The notes: a model not told the origin generated them from the letters alone. Shown: positions 1-8,966, counted from the first letter of the stretch. The stretch is DNA of 64,000 bases from an uncultured Carboxylicivirga sp. (GCA_947491945.1 CANLLN010000003.1:219888-283887); one strand, 5' to 3'. Made by a program: numbers and translations.

Positions 1-1
1 C

Positions 2-265
2 CTGCAATTCGAGACTTTGAATGCGGCGCTGAATTATAAACCCGAAAAGCTAAAAGGATGGGGCTTTTCGGCCAAGGTGCTTGACGTATTGGGCACTAAC
101 CAGGCCGGTGGTTATACAGCAGCTTATGAGGGTGAGCAAATTCTGCTACGACGGGGCTATGTGTACGATTACGAAGGACAAATTGTTGAGGTCGGGGTAA
201 GCTATTCTTTTAATAATAAAAAGCAGAAAGCACAACGTAAGCACCTGGGTGACGACTTTTTCTAA
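2..265 (+). CDS. C-terminal end of a TonB-dependent outer-membrane receptor (partial)
   Basis: The reading frame is open from the first bases of the window, so only the last 87 or so residues are present and the start lies upstream. The residues alternate hydrophobic and polar as in outer-membrane beta strands, with a YVYDYEGQIVEVGVSYSF strand and a basic tail ending in GDDFF; terminal aromatic residues are usual for barrel proteins. The segment resembles the last strands of TonB-dependent receptors of Bacteroidota, but no plug domain can be seen here, so the ligand cannot be guessed. Another large barrel protein is possible. Confidence 0.6.
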   Translation: MQFETLNAALNYKPEKLKGWGFSAKVLDVLGTNQAGGYTAAYEGEQILLRRGYVYDYEGQIVEVGVSYSFNNKKQKAQRKHLGDDFF

Positions 266-386
266 GGTATAAAAAAATGTGTGAGGCGATTCTTTTTTAC
301 ATTTCTACACCTTTCGAATGGTCGTAAGTTCTTATCATTGCATTTTTTGTAAATTAGCAATCAGACATATTAAAACACAACATTGG

Positions 387-1793
387 ATGAAGAGAATCGC
401 ACTGCATTGGAAAATTATTATTGGTTTGTTTTTAGGGGTAATCTGGGCTTTGCTGTCGGGTTTTTTTGGTTGGAGTGAGTTTACTATCAACTGGATTGCT
501 CCCTGGGGGCGTATCTTTATTAACCTGCTCAAACTAATTGCTATTCCGCTGGTGCTATTCTCAATTATTGGCGGTATTGTGGGTTTAGGCGATCCCAAAA
601 ATCTGGGACGCATGGGTGTGCGCACCCTGCTGATGTACCTTTTAACAACTGTGGTGGCCGTATCGCTGGGTTTGGTCATTGTTAATGTTGTAAAGCCGGG
701 CGTGTGGATGGATACCAACGTCCGCACCGAAAACCGGATTGCCTATGAGCTATGGGCCAAGCAAGAGGGCAAGACTATTCATGACAAAAAAAGGCTGCTC
801 GCTGATCCGGCCAATAAAGGATTGATTGACATGGTGGCTGAACGCCGCGGTTACGATCAGGATGAGGCCATTCAATCGCGCCTTAAGCTGGCGAAAGATA
901 AACGTGAAAGTCGACCCCTTACTTTTGTAGAAGATATGGTGCCAGGTAATGTTTTTAAGGCCATATCGGATAATGGAAGTATGCTTAAAGTTATTTTCTT
1001 CGCCCTGTTTTTTGGTGTTGGACTGTTGTTTGTGTCTGATGAAAAGTCGAGCCCCGTTATTCAGGTAATCAATGGCCTAAGCGAGGTGTTTCTGAAAATG
1101 GTGGATTTGATTATGCGGGGAGCCCCCTTTTTCGTATTTGCCCTTATGGCCGGTATAGTAACGGAAATGGCCGGTGATAGTCCCGCAAAAATATTTGAAT
1201 TGTTCAAAGGTCTTACCTGGTATTCGCTAGCTGTTTTATTCGGGTTGTTACTAATGGCATTTGTGATCTATCCGTCCATCATGAAGTTTTTTGTAAAACG
1301 TCTTACCTATAAAGGCTTTTTAAAGGGCATCAGTCCGGCACAAATGTTAGCTTTCTCTACCAGTTCAAGTGCTGCTACCTTACCTGTTACCTTGGAGTGT
1401 GTTGAAGAGAACCTGGAGGTGGATCCCAAAGTATCGAGCTTTGTATTACCCATTGGTGCTACTGTCAATATGGATGGTACAAGTATGTATCAGGCTGTTG
1501 CTGTAGTTTTTTTGGCACAGATGCACATGATCGACCTGAGCTTCGGACAGCAACTTACCATTGTGCTAACCGCCACTCTGGCTAGTATTGGCTCGGCGGC
1601 TATCCCCAGTGCCGGTTTGGTGATGTTGATGATTGTACTGAGCTCAGTGGGACTTAACCCCGCGTGGATCGGTATCATCCTGCCGGTTGATCGCATCCTT
1701 GACATGGTGCGTACAGTAGTGAATGTTACGGGTGATGCTACAGTGAGTTGCGTGATCGATGAACTAAGTAATGACGCTGGGACCAAGTCTTAG
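387..1793 (+). CDS. Dicarboxylate/amino acid:cation symporter (DAACS, SLC1-like)
   Basis: Inner-membrane secondary transporter that takes up C4-dicarboxylates or acidic amino acids with Na+ or H+. I place the start at ATG 387, giving 468 residues beginning MKRIALHWKIIIGLF; a longer in-frame start at 318 would add an atypical 23-residue leader. Family signatures are visible: the serine-rich hairpin FSTSSSAATLPVT near residue 320, NMDGTSMYQ near 359, and DRILDMVRTVVNVTGDA near 434, which together carry the substrate- and cation-binding residues. Between the second and third hydrophobic blocks (about residues 108-190) there is a long charged insertion absent from the short archaeal members. Substrate and coupling ion are not decided by sequence alone. 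It appears to be a single-gene unit. Confidence 0.9.
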   Translation: MKRIALHWKIIIGLFLGVIWALLSGFFGWSEFTINWIAPWGRIFINLLKLIAIPLVLFSIIGGIVGLGDPKNLGRMGVRTLLMYLLTTVVAVSLGLVIVNVVKPGVWMDTNVRTENRIAYELWAKQEGKTIHDKKRLLADPANKGLIDMVAERRGYDQDEAIQSRLKLAKDKRESRPLTFVEDMVPGNVFKAISDNGSMLKVIFFALFFGVGLLFVSDEKSSPVIQVINGLSEVFLKMVDLIMRGAPFFVFALMAGIVTEMAGDSPAKIFELFKGLTWYSLAVLFGLLLMAFVIYPSIMKFFVKRLTYKGFLKGISPAQMLAFSTSSSAATLPVTLECVEENLEVDPKVSSFVLPIGATVNMDGTSMYQAVAVVFLAQMHMIDLSFGQQLTIVLTATLASIGSAAIPSAGLVMLMIVLSSVGLNPAWIGIILPVDRILDMVRTVVNVTGDATVSCVIDELSNDAGTKS

Positions 1794-2060
1794 TGACATA
1801 GGATGTTCGCATTGAAGTATTCGGTATTCAAACCTTACGGCCTTTTGACAGGTTGTAGGGTTTGAAATACAATCAGCTCGCAATAATATGGATTAATGGT
1901 GTAGTGTTGATCATTCTAAATGCAAACATTATGGGTGGTTGTATTGATAAAGAGTCTGATAAGGAATCATTGAAGAATAGTGGTGTACAGAGTAAGCCAT
2001 AGGGATAGAAGTGCCCTATGAAGTGACCAGTCTTTTTCATTAGTACCGGTACTGATCAGT

Positions 2061-2726
2061 CTATCCGTATGTCGAAATATCGTGAAGACGGTCAGCATCC
2101 AATATTTTAATTGTTCGCCCTTCGCTTTCCACGATACCTTCTTTCCTGAAATCGGCTAGATTCTTTAGTACACTCTCCCGGGAGAAGCCAATTACACGCG
2201 CCATATCTTTTCGGGTTAACGGAATTTCAAATGAAGATCTACCATAGCTTTTTTCTAACTCACACAGTAAAAAAGCCAATGCCCCTGCAGAATTCTTCTC
2301 TGTTAGATTCATATGCCAGTTCAAGAATCTCTCGTTGACCATGGAGATGTATTGAATAAAAGACATTGAAAAGCCTGAATTATTTGTAAGTAATTTGGAA
2401 AATACCCTATAGTTGAGAACCAGCACTTCACAATCGGTTAATGCAAGGGCTGAGAATCGATAATACTTAGTAGAATACACACAATTAACCCCTATAATTT
2501 CACCTGCAAAAAGCAGTATAAGCGATTGTTTTTCACGTCCCTCGTCAAGTATCAATTCAACGGTTCCTTCTTTTAGTAAAAATAAATCATGGACTGATGC
2601 TCCCTTTTTTACCACCCCCTCTCCAGCTTTGAAATACAAATTTCTTGCACTTCCAAACAATTCATCCTTCTCCTCATCAAGAAGTTTGTTGATGCAAGTA
2701 TTACCCGTTGTGTGTATAATGTCCAT
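2061..2726 (-). CDS. Crp/Fnr-family transcriptional regulator
   Basis: A 221-residue cytosolic DNA-binding regulator. Residues about 20-125 form a cyclic-nucleotide-binding-type beta roll (FKAGEGVVKKGASVHDLFLL), and residues about 150-215 hold a Crp-type winged helix (PLTRKDMARVIGFSRESVLK recognition region). The four N-terminal cysteines of oxygen-sensing FNR are not arranged as a cluster, so an iron-sulfur sensor is unlikely; the ligand is unknown. It is divergent from the OsmC gene at 2849, a common arrangement that suggests it controls that gene. A palindrome of the form GGTGTAA-AA-TTACACC lies 18 bases upstream of its start codon and could be its own operator. Confidence 0.9.
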   Translation of the reverse strand: MDIIHTTGNTCINKLLDEEKDELFGSARNLYFKAGEGVVKKGASVHDLFLLKEGTVELILDEGREKQSLILLFAGEIIGVNCVYSTKYYRFSALALTDCEVLVLNYRVFSKLLTNNSGFSMSFIQYISMVNERFLNWHMNLTEKNSAGALAFLLCELEKSYGRSSFEIPLTRKDMARVIGFSRESVLKNLADFRKEGIVESEGRTIKILDADRLHDISTYG

Positions 2727-2744
2727 AAGAGAATTTTTAGAGAA

Positions 2745-2760
2745 GGTGTAAAATTACACC
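2745..2760. promoter_or_regulatory. Palindrome between Crp/Fnr gene and osmC-like gene, candidate operator
   Basis: Seven-base arms GGTGTAA and TTACACC separated by AA form a perfect inverted repeat in the divergent intergenic region. Crp/Fnr proteins bind two-fold symmetric sites with TGT/ACA half-sites, and this site contains TGT-N6-ACA. Control of both flanking genes is inferred from position only. Confidence 0.45.
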
Positions 2761-2814
2761 CTTACTTATTTTGTATTACATAGCAACGCCGATCATCAGC
2801 ATCATACAAAGCAA

Positions 2815-2822
2815 TAGCTTTG
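2815..2822 (+). promoter_or_regulatory. Candidate -7 element for the OsmC gene
   Basis: TAGCTTTG fits the Bacteroidota -7 consensus TAnnTTTG and would start transcription about 20 bases before the ATG at 2849. No clear TTTG -33 element lies at the usual distance, so the promoter may depend on an activator, plausibly the divergent Crp/Fnr protein. Confidence 0.4.
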
Positions 2823-2848
2823 CAATGTACAATTAAAAAATATTTCAA

Positions 2849-3298
2849 ATGGAAGCAACGCAAGTATCAAACATTAATTTCAATGTGGAATCCACTGCCA
2901 AATCAAACTCACAATCAGAAATAAAAGTTCGCAATTTTAAAGTGTTGGTTGATGAACCGGCTCAATTAGGAGGCACAGATGAAGCCCCAAACCCTGTAGA
3001 ATATATCTTATGCGGTTTAAGCGGATGTATGCATATTTTGGGCTATAAAGTAGCTCAAGAACTAAACATGGAGTTAACAAATTTGAAGATTAAAATTGAA
3101 GGTCAGCTGAATCCCATGAAATTATTTGGAATGCCGACTGAAGAGAGAGCGGGATATCAGAATATTACCATTCAGATAAGTCCTGAAACCAATGCCAATC
3201 AACAAACACTTGAGCAATGGAAAACCATAATGACAGAGCGCAGTCCCGTATTAGATAACCTGGTTCACCAAACTCCGGTAGAAGTAAAAATTGCGTAG
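2849..3298 (+). CDS. OsmC/Ohr-family protein, resolving cysteine missing
   Basis: A 149-residue cytosolic protein of the OsmC/Ohr fold, whose members reduce organic hydroperoxides with two cysteines. The first site is visible in the helix PVEYILCGLSGCMH (C55, C60; C60 aligns with the peroxidatic cysteine as I judge it). At the second site, where the family usually has RCPVSD or similar, this protein reads TERSPVLDNL, with serine 132 in place of cysteine. It therefore may not run the normal two-cysteine peroxidase cycle and may belong to the functionally obscure OsmC-like branch. The ATG at 2849 follows an A-rich leader. A hairpin terminator follows at 3319. Confidence 0.85.
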   Translation: MEATQVSNINFNVESTAKSNSQSEIKVRNFKVLVDEPAQLGGTDEAPNPVEYILCGLSGCMHILGYKVAQELNMELTNLKIKIEGQLNPMKLFGMPTEERAGYQNITIQISPETNANQQTLEQWKTIMTERSPVLDNLVHQTPVEVKIA

Positions 3299-3318
3299 TC
3301 CTTAAGGCCTTATAACAA

Positions 3319-3344
3319 AGAAGTGGGTTTAACTACCCACTTCT
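3319..3344. terminator. Hairpin between convergent osmC-like and FecR-like genes
   Basis: Arms AGAAGTGGGT and ACCCACTTCT pair perfectly over 10 bp with a 6-base loop, followed by GTAATTTT on the plus strand. It probably ends the OsmC transcript. The hairpin also contains the stop codon and last codons of the minus-strand ORF at 3329. Confidence 0.65.
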
Positions 3345-3706
3345 GTAATTTTGTTGCCGCCCGATTCAAGCACCTCTGAAGTTTCTACAGTTAATGTTTT
3401 ATTAGTTAGTGGGGTGTTTGGGATTTGAGCGTGCATGGTACTGTCAATTTTTGCATGCTTTTCTGTTGCATGGTAATAATTAAGTGTATCGCTTGCTGTT
3501 AGGTTAACCTTGGTGCCGTCCGATAGTATAAGGATGGCCTGTCGTTTGCCAGGTTGTATGGTGTCGTTTTCTTTCTTTTGTTCAGTTTTTGCCATCATAC
3601 CATGACTACTCAATAGTAATGGTAGCATGAGAAAAAAGATGCGACTTGAAGCAATAAGTGCTGGTGTTATTGCTTGCCTGGATTTTAAATTTGTAACTTT
3701 AGTCAT
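3329..3706 (-). CDS. Small exported protein resembling a truncated FecR anti-sigma factor
   Basis: A 125-residue ORF with one hydrophobic segment at about residues 16-38 and a short extracytoplasmic part. The stretch QAILILSDGTKVNLTASDTL resembles the start of the FecR periplasmic domain of Bacteroidota anti-sigma factors, where a line of the type AVLTLADGSKI follows the membrane helix, and SGGNKITEVGS resembles the later GG motif. A full FecR is about 300-400 residues with a cytosolic anti-sigma part; here the N-terminus and most of the periplasmic domain are absent and no ECF sigma gene is adjacent. It may be a remnant or a diverged small protein. Confidence 0.45.
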   Translation of the reverse strand: MTKVTNLKSRQAITPALIASSRIFFLMLPLLLSSHGMMAKTEQKKENDTIQPGKRQAILILSDGTKVNLTASDTLNYYHATEKHAKIDSTMHAQIPNTPLTNKTLTVETSEVLESGGNKITEVGS

Positions 3707-4011
3707 TATAGCTGTTTGTGTCGTATTATTTCTGTGTTAAAAGAATCACAAATACATAGGCTTTGTGATATTCACACCCTAAAGACACACGATTTCCTCA
3801 AGGAGGTGACAGATTATTTGTTATTAATTGTTAAAGAGGTGCTAAAAAGCCCCATGATATTGTTGCTGCCTCTATTATTACGTTGTTTAACAGCTATATA
3901 GTTATTGTTGTTTTGTGCTTTCAAATAGTAAGGGGCTTTGTCTTTTTTTGAAAATGTGCACTGTGTTGCAAAAATGAAAACCCCTGGCCAATGAAGATTT
4001 CTATAGTTTTT
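3707..4011. other. Intergenic stretch, 305 bases, no supported gene
   Basis: Contains an AAGGAGGTGA sequence at about 3799-3808 followed by a 27-codon hydrophobic frame from TTG 3818 to 3901. Bacteroidota rarely depend on strong Shine-Dalgarno sites and no homology is recognisable, so I do not call a gene. No terminator or promoter is clear. Confidence 0.4.
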
Positions 4012-5244
4012 TTATTTAAATGTTCTTTTCTGAAACCACCTTTCGTTAAAACTTAAGCCAATGCGAATGGTTTGGTATGTTTCTTTTACTAATCCAGCTT
4101 GCCGGGTGCCGCTTTTTTTGTATTCATAGGCTAGGTTGATGCGCGACCCGTCGGCCATGGGTAGGGTTATACCTGCTGTTAAGCCTTTAGAATCAATGTT
4201 TTTTTCTTGAATTGAAAGATATTCTTGGTTATAAAATGCACCAAGTCGATAATGAATACGTCTATAATAGGCACTATAATAGCGTGTTGGTTTATGTTGA
4301 ATGCCTATGCTGCCTGCTAAAGTGTTGCGAGTTTTGCCATTAGACACTTTTAACTCGGATTTATCCCATAGATCGTATCTAAAATCTGTGGCCAGAGTCC
4401 AACCCTTTGAATTTGCATAGGAAACCCCGGCTTGGTAGGCGCATGGTATAAGAGCATTGTTTAATTGTTTTGTATTGGAACTTAGATCTGACGTATAATC
4501 GTTGTAAATAAGTTGTTTGTAATAGGTATCTAACTCTGTGGCTATGTTTGCAGTAGCACCCAGTGTCAGCGTGTTCTGACCGATAGTGTGTTGCCATTGA
4601 AAGCCGTATTGCAATAAGAAGGTTGCTATGTGGTAGTTTCGCTCGTTATAGGTTGTTTCGCCAATGATGCTGGGGTAATACGACACTTCAATAATGTCGC
4701 TTGAACCCCACAAATAGGATGCACTAATGCCAAGCGATAGGTTTTTAAAAAGTGCAAAACCATTGTGCCAGCTTATTTGCGATATTCCACCTTCTCCAAG
4801 GTATTGTGTTGGATAGGTTTGTGTGGTGCCTAATATGTATTTTTCACCATCTATTTTGTAGCCCACGCTGGAGTAAGGCGATAAGCTAAATCCCATACCC
4901 CAGTTTCTGCCTGCCCTGAATCCCATACTTAGCGATTCGATATTGGCATCGAAATTATTTTGTTGACTGGTGTTGCTTTGATACTTGGCAAAGCTGGTTT
5001 TACCTTGAATATTAAATAAAAAATGGGCGCTGTCGAGGGCGCTGTAAGAGGCTGCATTAATATTATTTAAGTAGCCGCTTGAACTCAGTGCTACGCCGGT
5101 GTGACCCATGCCGGCCAGTGTGGCATCGGCTTTTGATTCAATCAGGCCAATGCCAAAGCGTGAATAGCTAGAGGAGGTGTTGTTTTGTCCAAAAGAGTGG
5201 ATGGCTATTAGTATTAATAGAAATGTAAGTAATCGCTTGTTCAT
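4012..5244 (-). CDS. Predicted outer-membrane beta-barrel protein
   Basis: A 410-residue exported protein. I choose ATG 5244, which gives a clean signal peptide MNKRLLTFLLILIAIHSFGQ; the frame is open 17 codons further upstream. After cleavage the protein has SSYSRFGIGLIESKADATL and AGMGHTGVALSS, a pattern seen at the N-terminus of FadL/PorV-like porins, then amphipathic strands with many Tyr, Gly and Asn, ending in RIGLSFNERWFQKRTFK. No enzymatic motif is present. It lies 146 bases downstream of the DUF4270 lipoprotein on the same strand, so the two may be co-transcribed and act together in the outer membrane. The specific function is unknown. Confidence 0.75.
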   Translation of the reverse strand: MNKRLLTFLLILIAIHSFGQNNTSSSYSRFGIGLIESKADATLAGMGHTGVALSSSGYLNNINAASYSALDSAHFLFNIQGKTSFAKYQSNTSQQNNFDANIESLSMGFRAGRNWGMGFSLSPYSSVGYKIDGEKYILGTTQTYPTQYLGEGGISQISWHNGFALFKNLSLGISASYLWGSSDIIEVSYYPSIIGETTYNERNYHIATFLLQYGFQWQHTIGQNTLTLGATANIATELDTYYKQLIYNDYTSDLSSNTKQLNNALIPCAYQAGVSYANSKGWTLATDFRYDLWDKSELKVSNGKTRNTLAGSIGIQHKPTRYYSAYYRRIHYRLGAFYNQEYLSIQEKNIDSKGLTAGITLPMADGSRINLAYEYKKSGTRQAGLVKETYQTIRIGLSFNERWFQKRTFK

Positions 5245-5390
5245 TGATGATTTATTAGAATTATTAATTGTCAGATTTTGTATGATTGCTGACAAGGTGC
5301 TTGATCAAATAAGGTGTTCACCTTATCATTTATGGCTGATTGCTCATCAGTTCAACGCAGAATGTCTGCCTACAGGTGTATTGTTGAATT

Positions 5391-6722
5391 CTACTCTGTG
5401 TCGTAATAATAGTAATATAATAGTAGCTTGGATTGATGAAGCGGAGAAGATTGTCCGTTAATGGCCAGCCAGTTGAAAGAACAGCCCATGTTGTCGTCGG
5501 GTAACGTAATAACAAGGCCCAGGTCTGTATCTACCACCGCTTCATTCAGACGGTTAGACAAATAAGTACTTAAATTAAAAGCATAATAAGTATCCTCGTG
5601 ATACATGGGATCCATTACGAGGGAGCTACTTAGTATATTGCCATTGGTATCGCTCAAATAGCCCCATATTTCGTTCGCACGGTAAATTTCACCAGCATAC
5701 ACATGAGGAGGTAAGTCAGCTGCCTGCATGAGTTGCATATCGGGTTTCAGTCGCAGTTCGGCATTTACAATATACCCTTTACTTTTTAGCTCCAGCAGGT
5801 TATTCAAACATGGGAAATCTATCCGTATTTTGTATCCAATGCCGGCTTGTAATAAAGCACGGTGCTCACTTTCCTGTGCTTTTAATATGCTTTTACTGTT
5901 TTTAATTTGTTGAAAGGTGCCGGAAGGGCTAATGGTTCGTAGCTGATTAAATTGACTTTGTTGATCAGATAGCAGAAAATCATAGCTGACATTTTCTTGT
6001 TCCAAACCGGTAATGTGTGAATATAGTCGCATGTAGCAACTTGAATCGCTTACATTAAAACTTAGTACAGAGCGGGTTATGTTGGTGTCGCATTTGATAG
6101 TTAGTCCCTTAAATACTTCGCTAAATAAGCTGGTGCGGTCCACGTGATTTTCATACTTTGTTAAAAATTCGATCAGCTCATATGCAAACCCATCATTCAG
6201 GCGCATGGCCAAAGGTTCTTGTTTTTGCGGATAGGGTTGAAAACATTGTTGAGCCAGTGGGGTTGTATCATACTCAAAAGAGCTATAGTTATATAGGTTT
6301 CCATCTTCGTTGACAGCAATTTCTTCCAGCAGGCGATGAACCTGAAACTGTGCATCTGTACATGTATCGCCTACCCAATAGCTGTCGGGTTCAAGCATCA
6401 CAACTAAACTATCAAAAATCTGATGATCTTGATTCCAGCTAAAATCAGTTGGGTAAGATATTGCAAAGTATGACTGAGCTGCTTGACCACCCAACAGGGG
6501 ATGTTTGTAATAGCCAATCAAGGCTTTTTCTGTGCCTGATGTTGCGATAGAATCAGCCCTGATGGTGGATAGCTGCACAGTAACCGTATCGATTAAGGCT
6601 GTGTAAGTTGGAAAATTAATAAAATCGTCTCCCAGGTCAAGCGCTCCCCTTTGACAGGCCTGATTACCTATCAGCAGTACGAAAAAGGGCAGAAATCCTT
6701 TGTTAAATAATGATTTACGCAT
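5391..6722 (-). CDS. DUF4270-family lipoprotein
   Basis: A 443-residue predicted lipoprotein with a signal peptide ending LLIGNQAC, so Cys23 would be lipidated. The mature start, LDLGDDFINFPTYTALIDT, followed by VQLSTIRADSIATSGT and GYYKHPLLG, matches the DUF4270 pattern, including the statement-like SYFAIS strand. This family is specific to Bacteroidota and its role is not known; members lie near envelope genes and often near Kelch-repeat lipoproteins, as here, where a Kelch lipoprotein is divergent at 6989. The length is usual for the family. Confidence 0.85.
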   Translation of the reverse strand: MRKSLFNKGFLPFFVLLIGNQACQRGALDLGDDFINFPTYTALIDTVTVQLSTIRADSIATSGTEKALIGYYKHPLLGGQAAQSYFAISYPTDFSWNQDHQIFDSLVVMLEPDSYWVGDTCTDAQFQVHRLLEEIAVNEDGNLYNYSSFEYDTTPLAQQCFQPYPQKQEPLAMRLNDGFAYELIEFLTKYENHVDRTSLFSEVFKGLTIKCDTNITRSVLSFNVSDSSCYMRLYSHITGLEQENVSYDFLLSDQQSQFNQLRTISPSGTFQQIKNSKSILKAQESEHRALLQAGIGYKIRIDFPCLNNLLELKSKGYIVNAELRLKPDMQLMQAADLPPHVYAGEIYRANEIWGYLSDTNGNILSSSLVMDPMYHEDTYYAFNLSTYLSNRLNEAVVDTDLGLVITLPDDNMGCSFNWLAINGQSSPLHQSKLLLYYYYYDTE

Positions 6723-6957
6723 GTTTTAGAATATTAAATGTTGCGATTGGTCGGCAAATAAAACAGATGAAGGAGTCATCTTTAAATCTTATCAATAAGT
6801 GGCGATGGTAATTCAGCCAATCAGTTCTTCGCCTCAATAAACTGCACAATTGGGGGAGGATTTGGGGATAAAAGTCCTTTGGTTTAAATTTTAGATTCGC
6901 ACGACGAGAAAATGGAGGCGTTAATCGAAATGATTTATTCGATTATAATAATGGGTT

Positions 6958-6965
6958 TAGATTTG
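6958..6965 (+). promoter_or_regulatory. Candidate -7 element for the Kelch lipoprotein gene
   Basis: TAGATTTG fits TAnnTTTG. A near-consensus -33 element TTTA lies at 6934-6937, 20 bases upstream. Initiation would be about 17 bases before the ATG at 6989. Confidence 0.4.
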
Positions 6966-6988
6966 GGCGAACTTAAAAACAAATAGCA

Positions 6989-8005
6989 ATGAATAATACT
7001 AAGCATTTGAGTTTAGCTCAGTTTTTTTTTATTAGTTTAATGGTCATTTCTTGCAGTTCAAGCGATGATGAAGTTGATCTGTTGGGTAACTGGGTCGAAA
7101 TGGGCTCGTTTGAAGGTGTACCACGCACTGATGCTGTGGCTTTTGTGATTGGGAATTATGCATACGTGGGTACAGGGTATGATGGTGTTGAGGATGAGCG
7201 TTTGAATGATTTCTGGCGTTACGATGCTGAAAGAGACTTCTGGACCCAGGTAGCTTCGTTTCCCGGAGCTGCCCGAAATGGTGCGGTGGCTTTTTGTGCC
7301 GGTGGTAAAGGATATGTATGTACGGGGTATGATGGTAAAAGTCGATTGAACGATACATGGGCTTATGATCCGGAGACCGACAGTTGGACACAAAAAGCTG
7401 ATTTTCCGGCTTCGCCAAGGTATGGGGCAGTGGCTTTTACGTTAAATGACATTGGTTATGTGGGTACGGGTTACGATGGTAATATGCTCAAAGATTTTTG
7501 GGCTTACTCACCCAAAACAGATAGTTGGGAGCAGAAATTAAGCATTGGTGGTAAAAAACGGCGAGATGCCGTGGCTTTTGTCATTGATGATAAAGCCTAT
7601 GTGTGCACCGGAACTGATAATGGGCAGTATTTGGATGATTTGTGGGTGTATGATGCTTTTGCCGATGACTGGACAGCGAAGCGGAATATTAGTAATGATA
7701 ACGAGGATGAAAGTTATGATGATGAGTATCAGATGGTGGGACTCAATGGAGTCGCTTTTTCAATTGATGGGCTGGGCTACCTGAGCACCGGTGGACCGGG
7801 TGCTCCTGGTGCGCTTACCTGGGAGTATAACCCGGATAGTGACTTATGGGTGCAGCGCAGTAACTTAGAAGGGTCGCCGCGCTACTCAGCAGTTTCTTTT
7901 GTGGTTAATAACGAACCTTTTATAGCTACAGGTAATAGTGGCGGTTATTATTTTGATGATGTATGGACTTTCAAAGCCAACGAAGAACAGGACGATAATG
8001 ATTAA
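6989..8005 (+). CDS. Kelch-repeat lipoprotein
   Basis: A 338-residue lipoprotein with a signal peptide ending MVISCSSSDDE (Cys22). From residue 35 on it consists of about six Kelch blades of 45-55 residues, each with the run PR-AVAF, a YVGTGYDG or YVCTGYDG turn, and a DFW.YD...D.W strand, as expected for a six-bladed beta-propeller. Such propellers bind proteins or glycans. A related family (Kelch/YjhT, sialic acid mutarotase) exists, but the lipid anchor and neighbourhood do not favour that function. The divergent DUF4270 lipoprotein and barrel protein suggest a shared envelope role. An acidic tail (EEQDDND) closes the protein. Confidence 0.85.
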   Translation: MNNTKHLSLAQFFFISLMVISCSSSDDEVDLLGNWVEMGSFEGVPRTDAVAFVIGNYAYVGTGYDGVEDERLNDFWRYDAERDFWTQVASFPGAARNGAVAFCAGGKGYVCTGYDGKSRLNDTWAYDPETDSWTQKADFPASPRYGAVAFTLNDIGYVGTGYDGNMLKDFWAYSPKTDSWEQKLSIGGKKRRDAVAFVIDDKAYVCTGTDNGQYLDDLWVYDAFADDWTAKRNISNDNEDESYDDEYQMVGLNGVAFSIDGLGYLSTGGPGAPGALTWEYNPDSDLWVQRSNLEGSPRYSAVSFVVNNEPFIATGNSGGYYFDDVWTFKANEEQDDND

Positions 8006-8522
8006 GGCAGACATTTAATTATGAAACCGTATCGAACGAAGAAGTAGTTAAAATACTTACGGTCAGTTTATCAAAAGCGCTTGAGGGTAATGGGAATAAG
8101 ATTTAAACCCACTGCTGTTCAACTTAATTTTAGCAGCTTTTATCACCAATGCTCCCTTATTGGCTATTGAAAAAATCCCGGTCTTTGCGTCCTTTTGCAT
8201 AGATTGGGATTTTTTATTGCGGCTGCACAAGCAAAGCAAGCCTGGGGCAAACGCATTTAAGGATTCAGAAATACTATCGTTTTAATATGCTCCGGATGAC
8301 TTCCAGAATTATTCAAATGAATCCACATACTTGATTTATAATTCAATAATCCTGAAAGGGTTAAATTTAATTAGCTCTGTACGAAGTGCAGAGGATATGA
8401 TTCGACATATTATAAGAAGCTACAGCGTGGTTGAATTTTAAATGCGTCTGTTGTGAAAACAAGCCTTCTTGTGAACGTATTTGAAAATCTTTTCGCATCT
8501 TTATGCCCTATAAAAAACGTAA
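8006..8522. other. Intergenic stretch, 517 bases, terminator only
   Basis: Apart from the hairpin terminator at 8170-8215 I see no gene, repeat or promoter of good quality here. Confidence 0.5.
8170..8215 (+). terminator. Terminator after the Kelch lipoprotein gene
   Basis: Arms AAAAAATCCC (8170-8179) and GGGATTTTTT (8206-8215) pair over 10 bp around a 26-base loop; the A and T tracts make it usable in both directions. Confidence 0.55.
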
Positions 8523-8966
8523 GTGAATCAGATTAACAAAATAGAGGCACAATACTTAAAGTTCATCGGGGTAACCTTGTTGATGGCAGCTGCCTGTATG
8601 CCTGATTCAACTGACGAAAAATCACGTTTTCTTGCTTGCGATGATGTTCGTGAAATTATACTCGAGCAGTTCAATAGTCTCTCGGCCGCTCACCGGCAAG
8701 AGGTAATCGATTGGGAAAATGCTATTAAAGAGGTTAGCGAGCTGCCTCAGCTGCACTGCGAAGTAGGCGAAGGTGCCGTATATCAGGTGCTTTCAACCAA
8801 TCAAATCCTACCTACTTTTATAGTTGCCAATGCATTGTTGCGCAGGACACCTAACGTAGAAGCTTTAAGGGATGGGCAACAATATGGTTTTAATCCTGAA
8901 CAAAGTAGTACTGCTTGCGAGCGTATCAGGCATTCACTAATTACACGTGCCGGTCCTTTGGCATAA
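8523..8966 (+). CDS. Hypothetical protein with a possible lipoprotein signal
   Basis: I do not recognise this 147-residue protein. It starts at GTG 8523 in the longest frame. A hydrophobic stretch IGVTLLMAAACMPDS at residues 15-29 could be a lipobox (Cys25) with a rather polar leader. The rest is mostly helical and contains three further cysteines, LACDD, LHCEV and STACER. It precedes secA by 112 bases on the same strand but lacks any clear link to secretion. Coding status is likely but not certain. Confidence 0.5.
   Translation: MNQINKIEAQYLKFIGVTLLMAAACMPDSTDEKSRFLACDDVREIILEQFNSLSAAHRQEVIDWENAIKEVSELPQLHCEVGEGAVYQVLSTNQILPTFIVANALLRRTPNVEALRDGQQYGFNPEQSSTACERIRHSLITRAGPLA

Noticed and set aside
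3716..3901. 61-codon frame on the plus strand with an internal AAGGAGGTGA
   Set aside because: Start region is not protein-like, Shine-Dalgarno strength is a poor guide in this phylum, and no homology is recognised.
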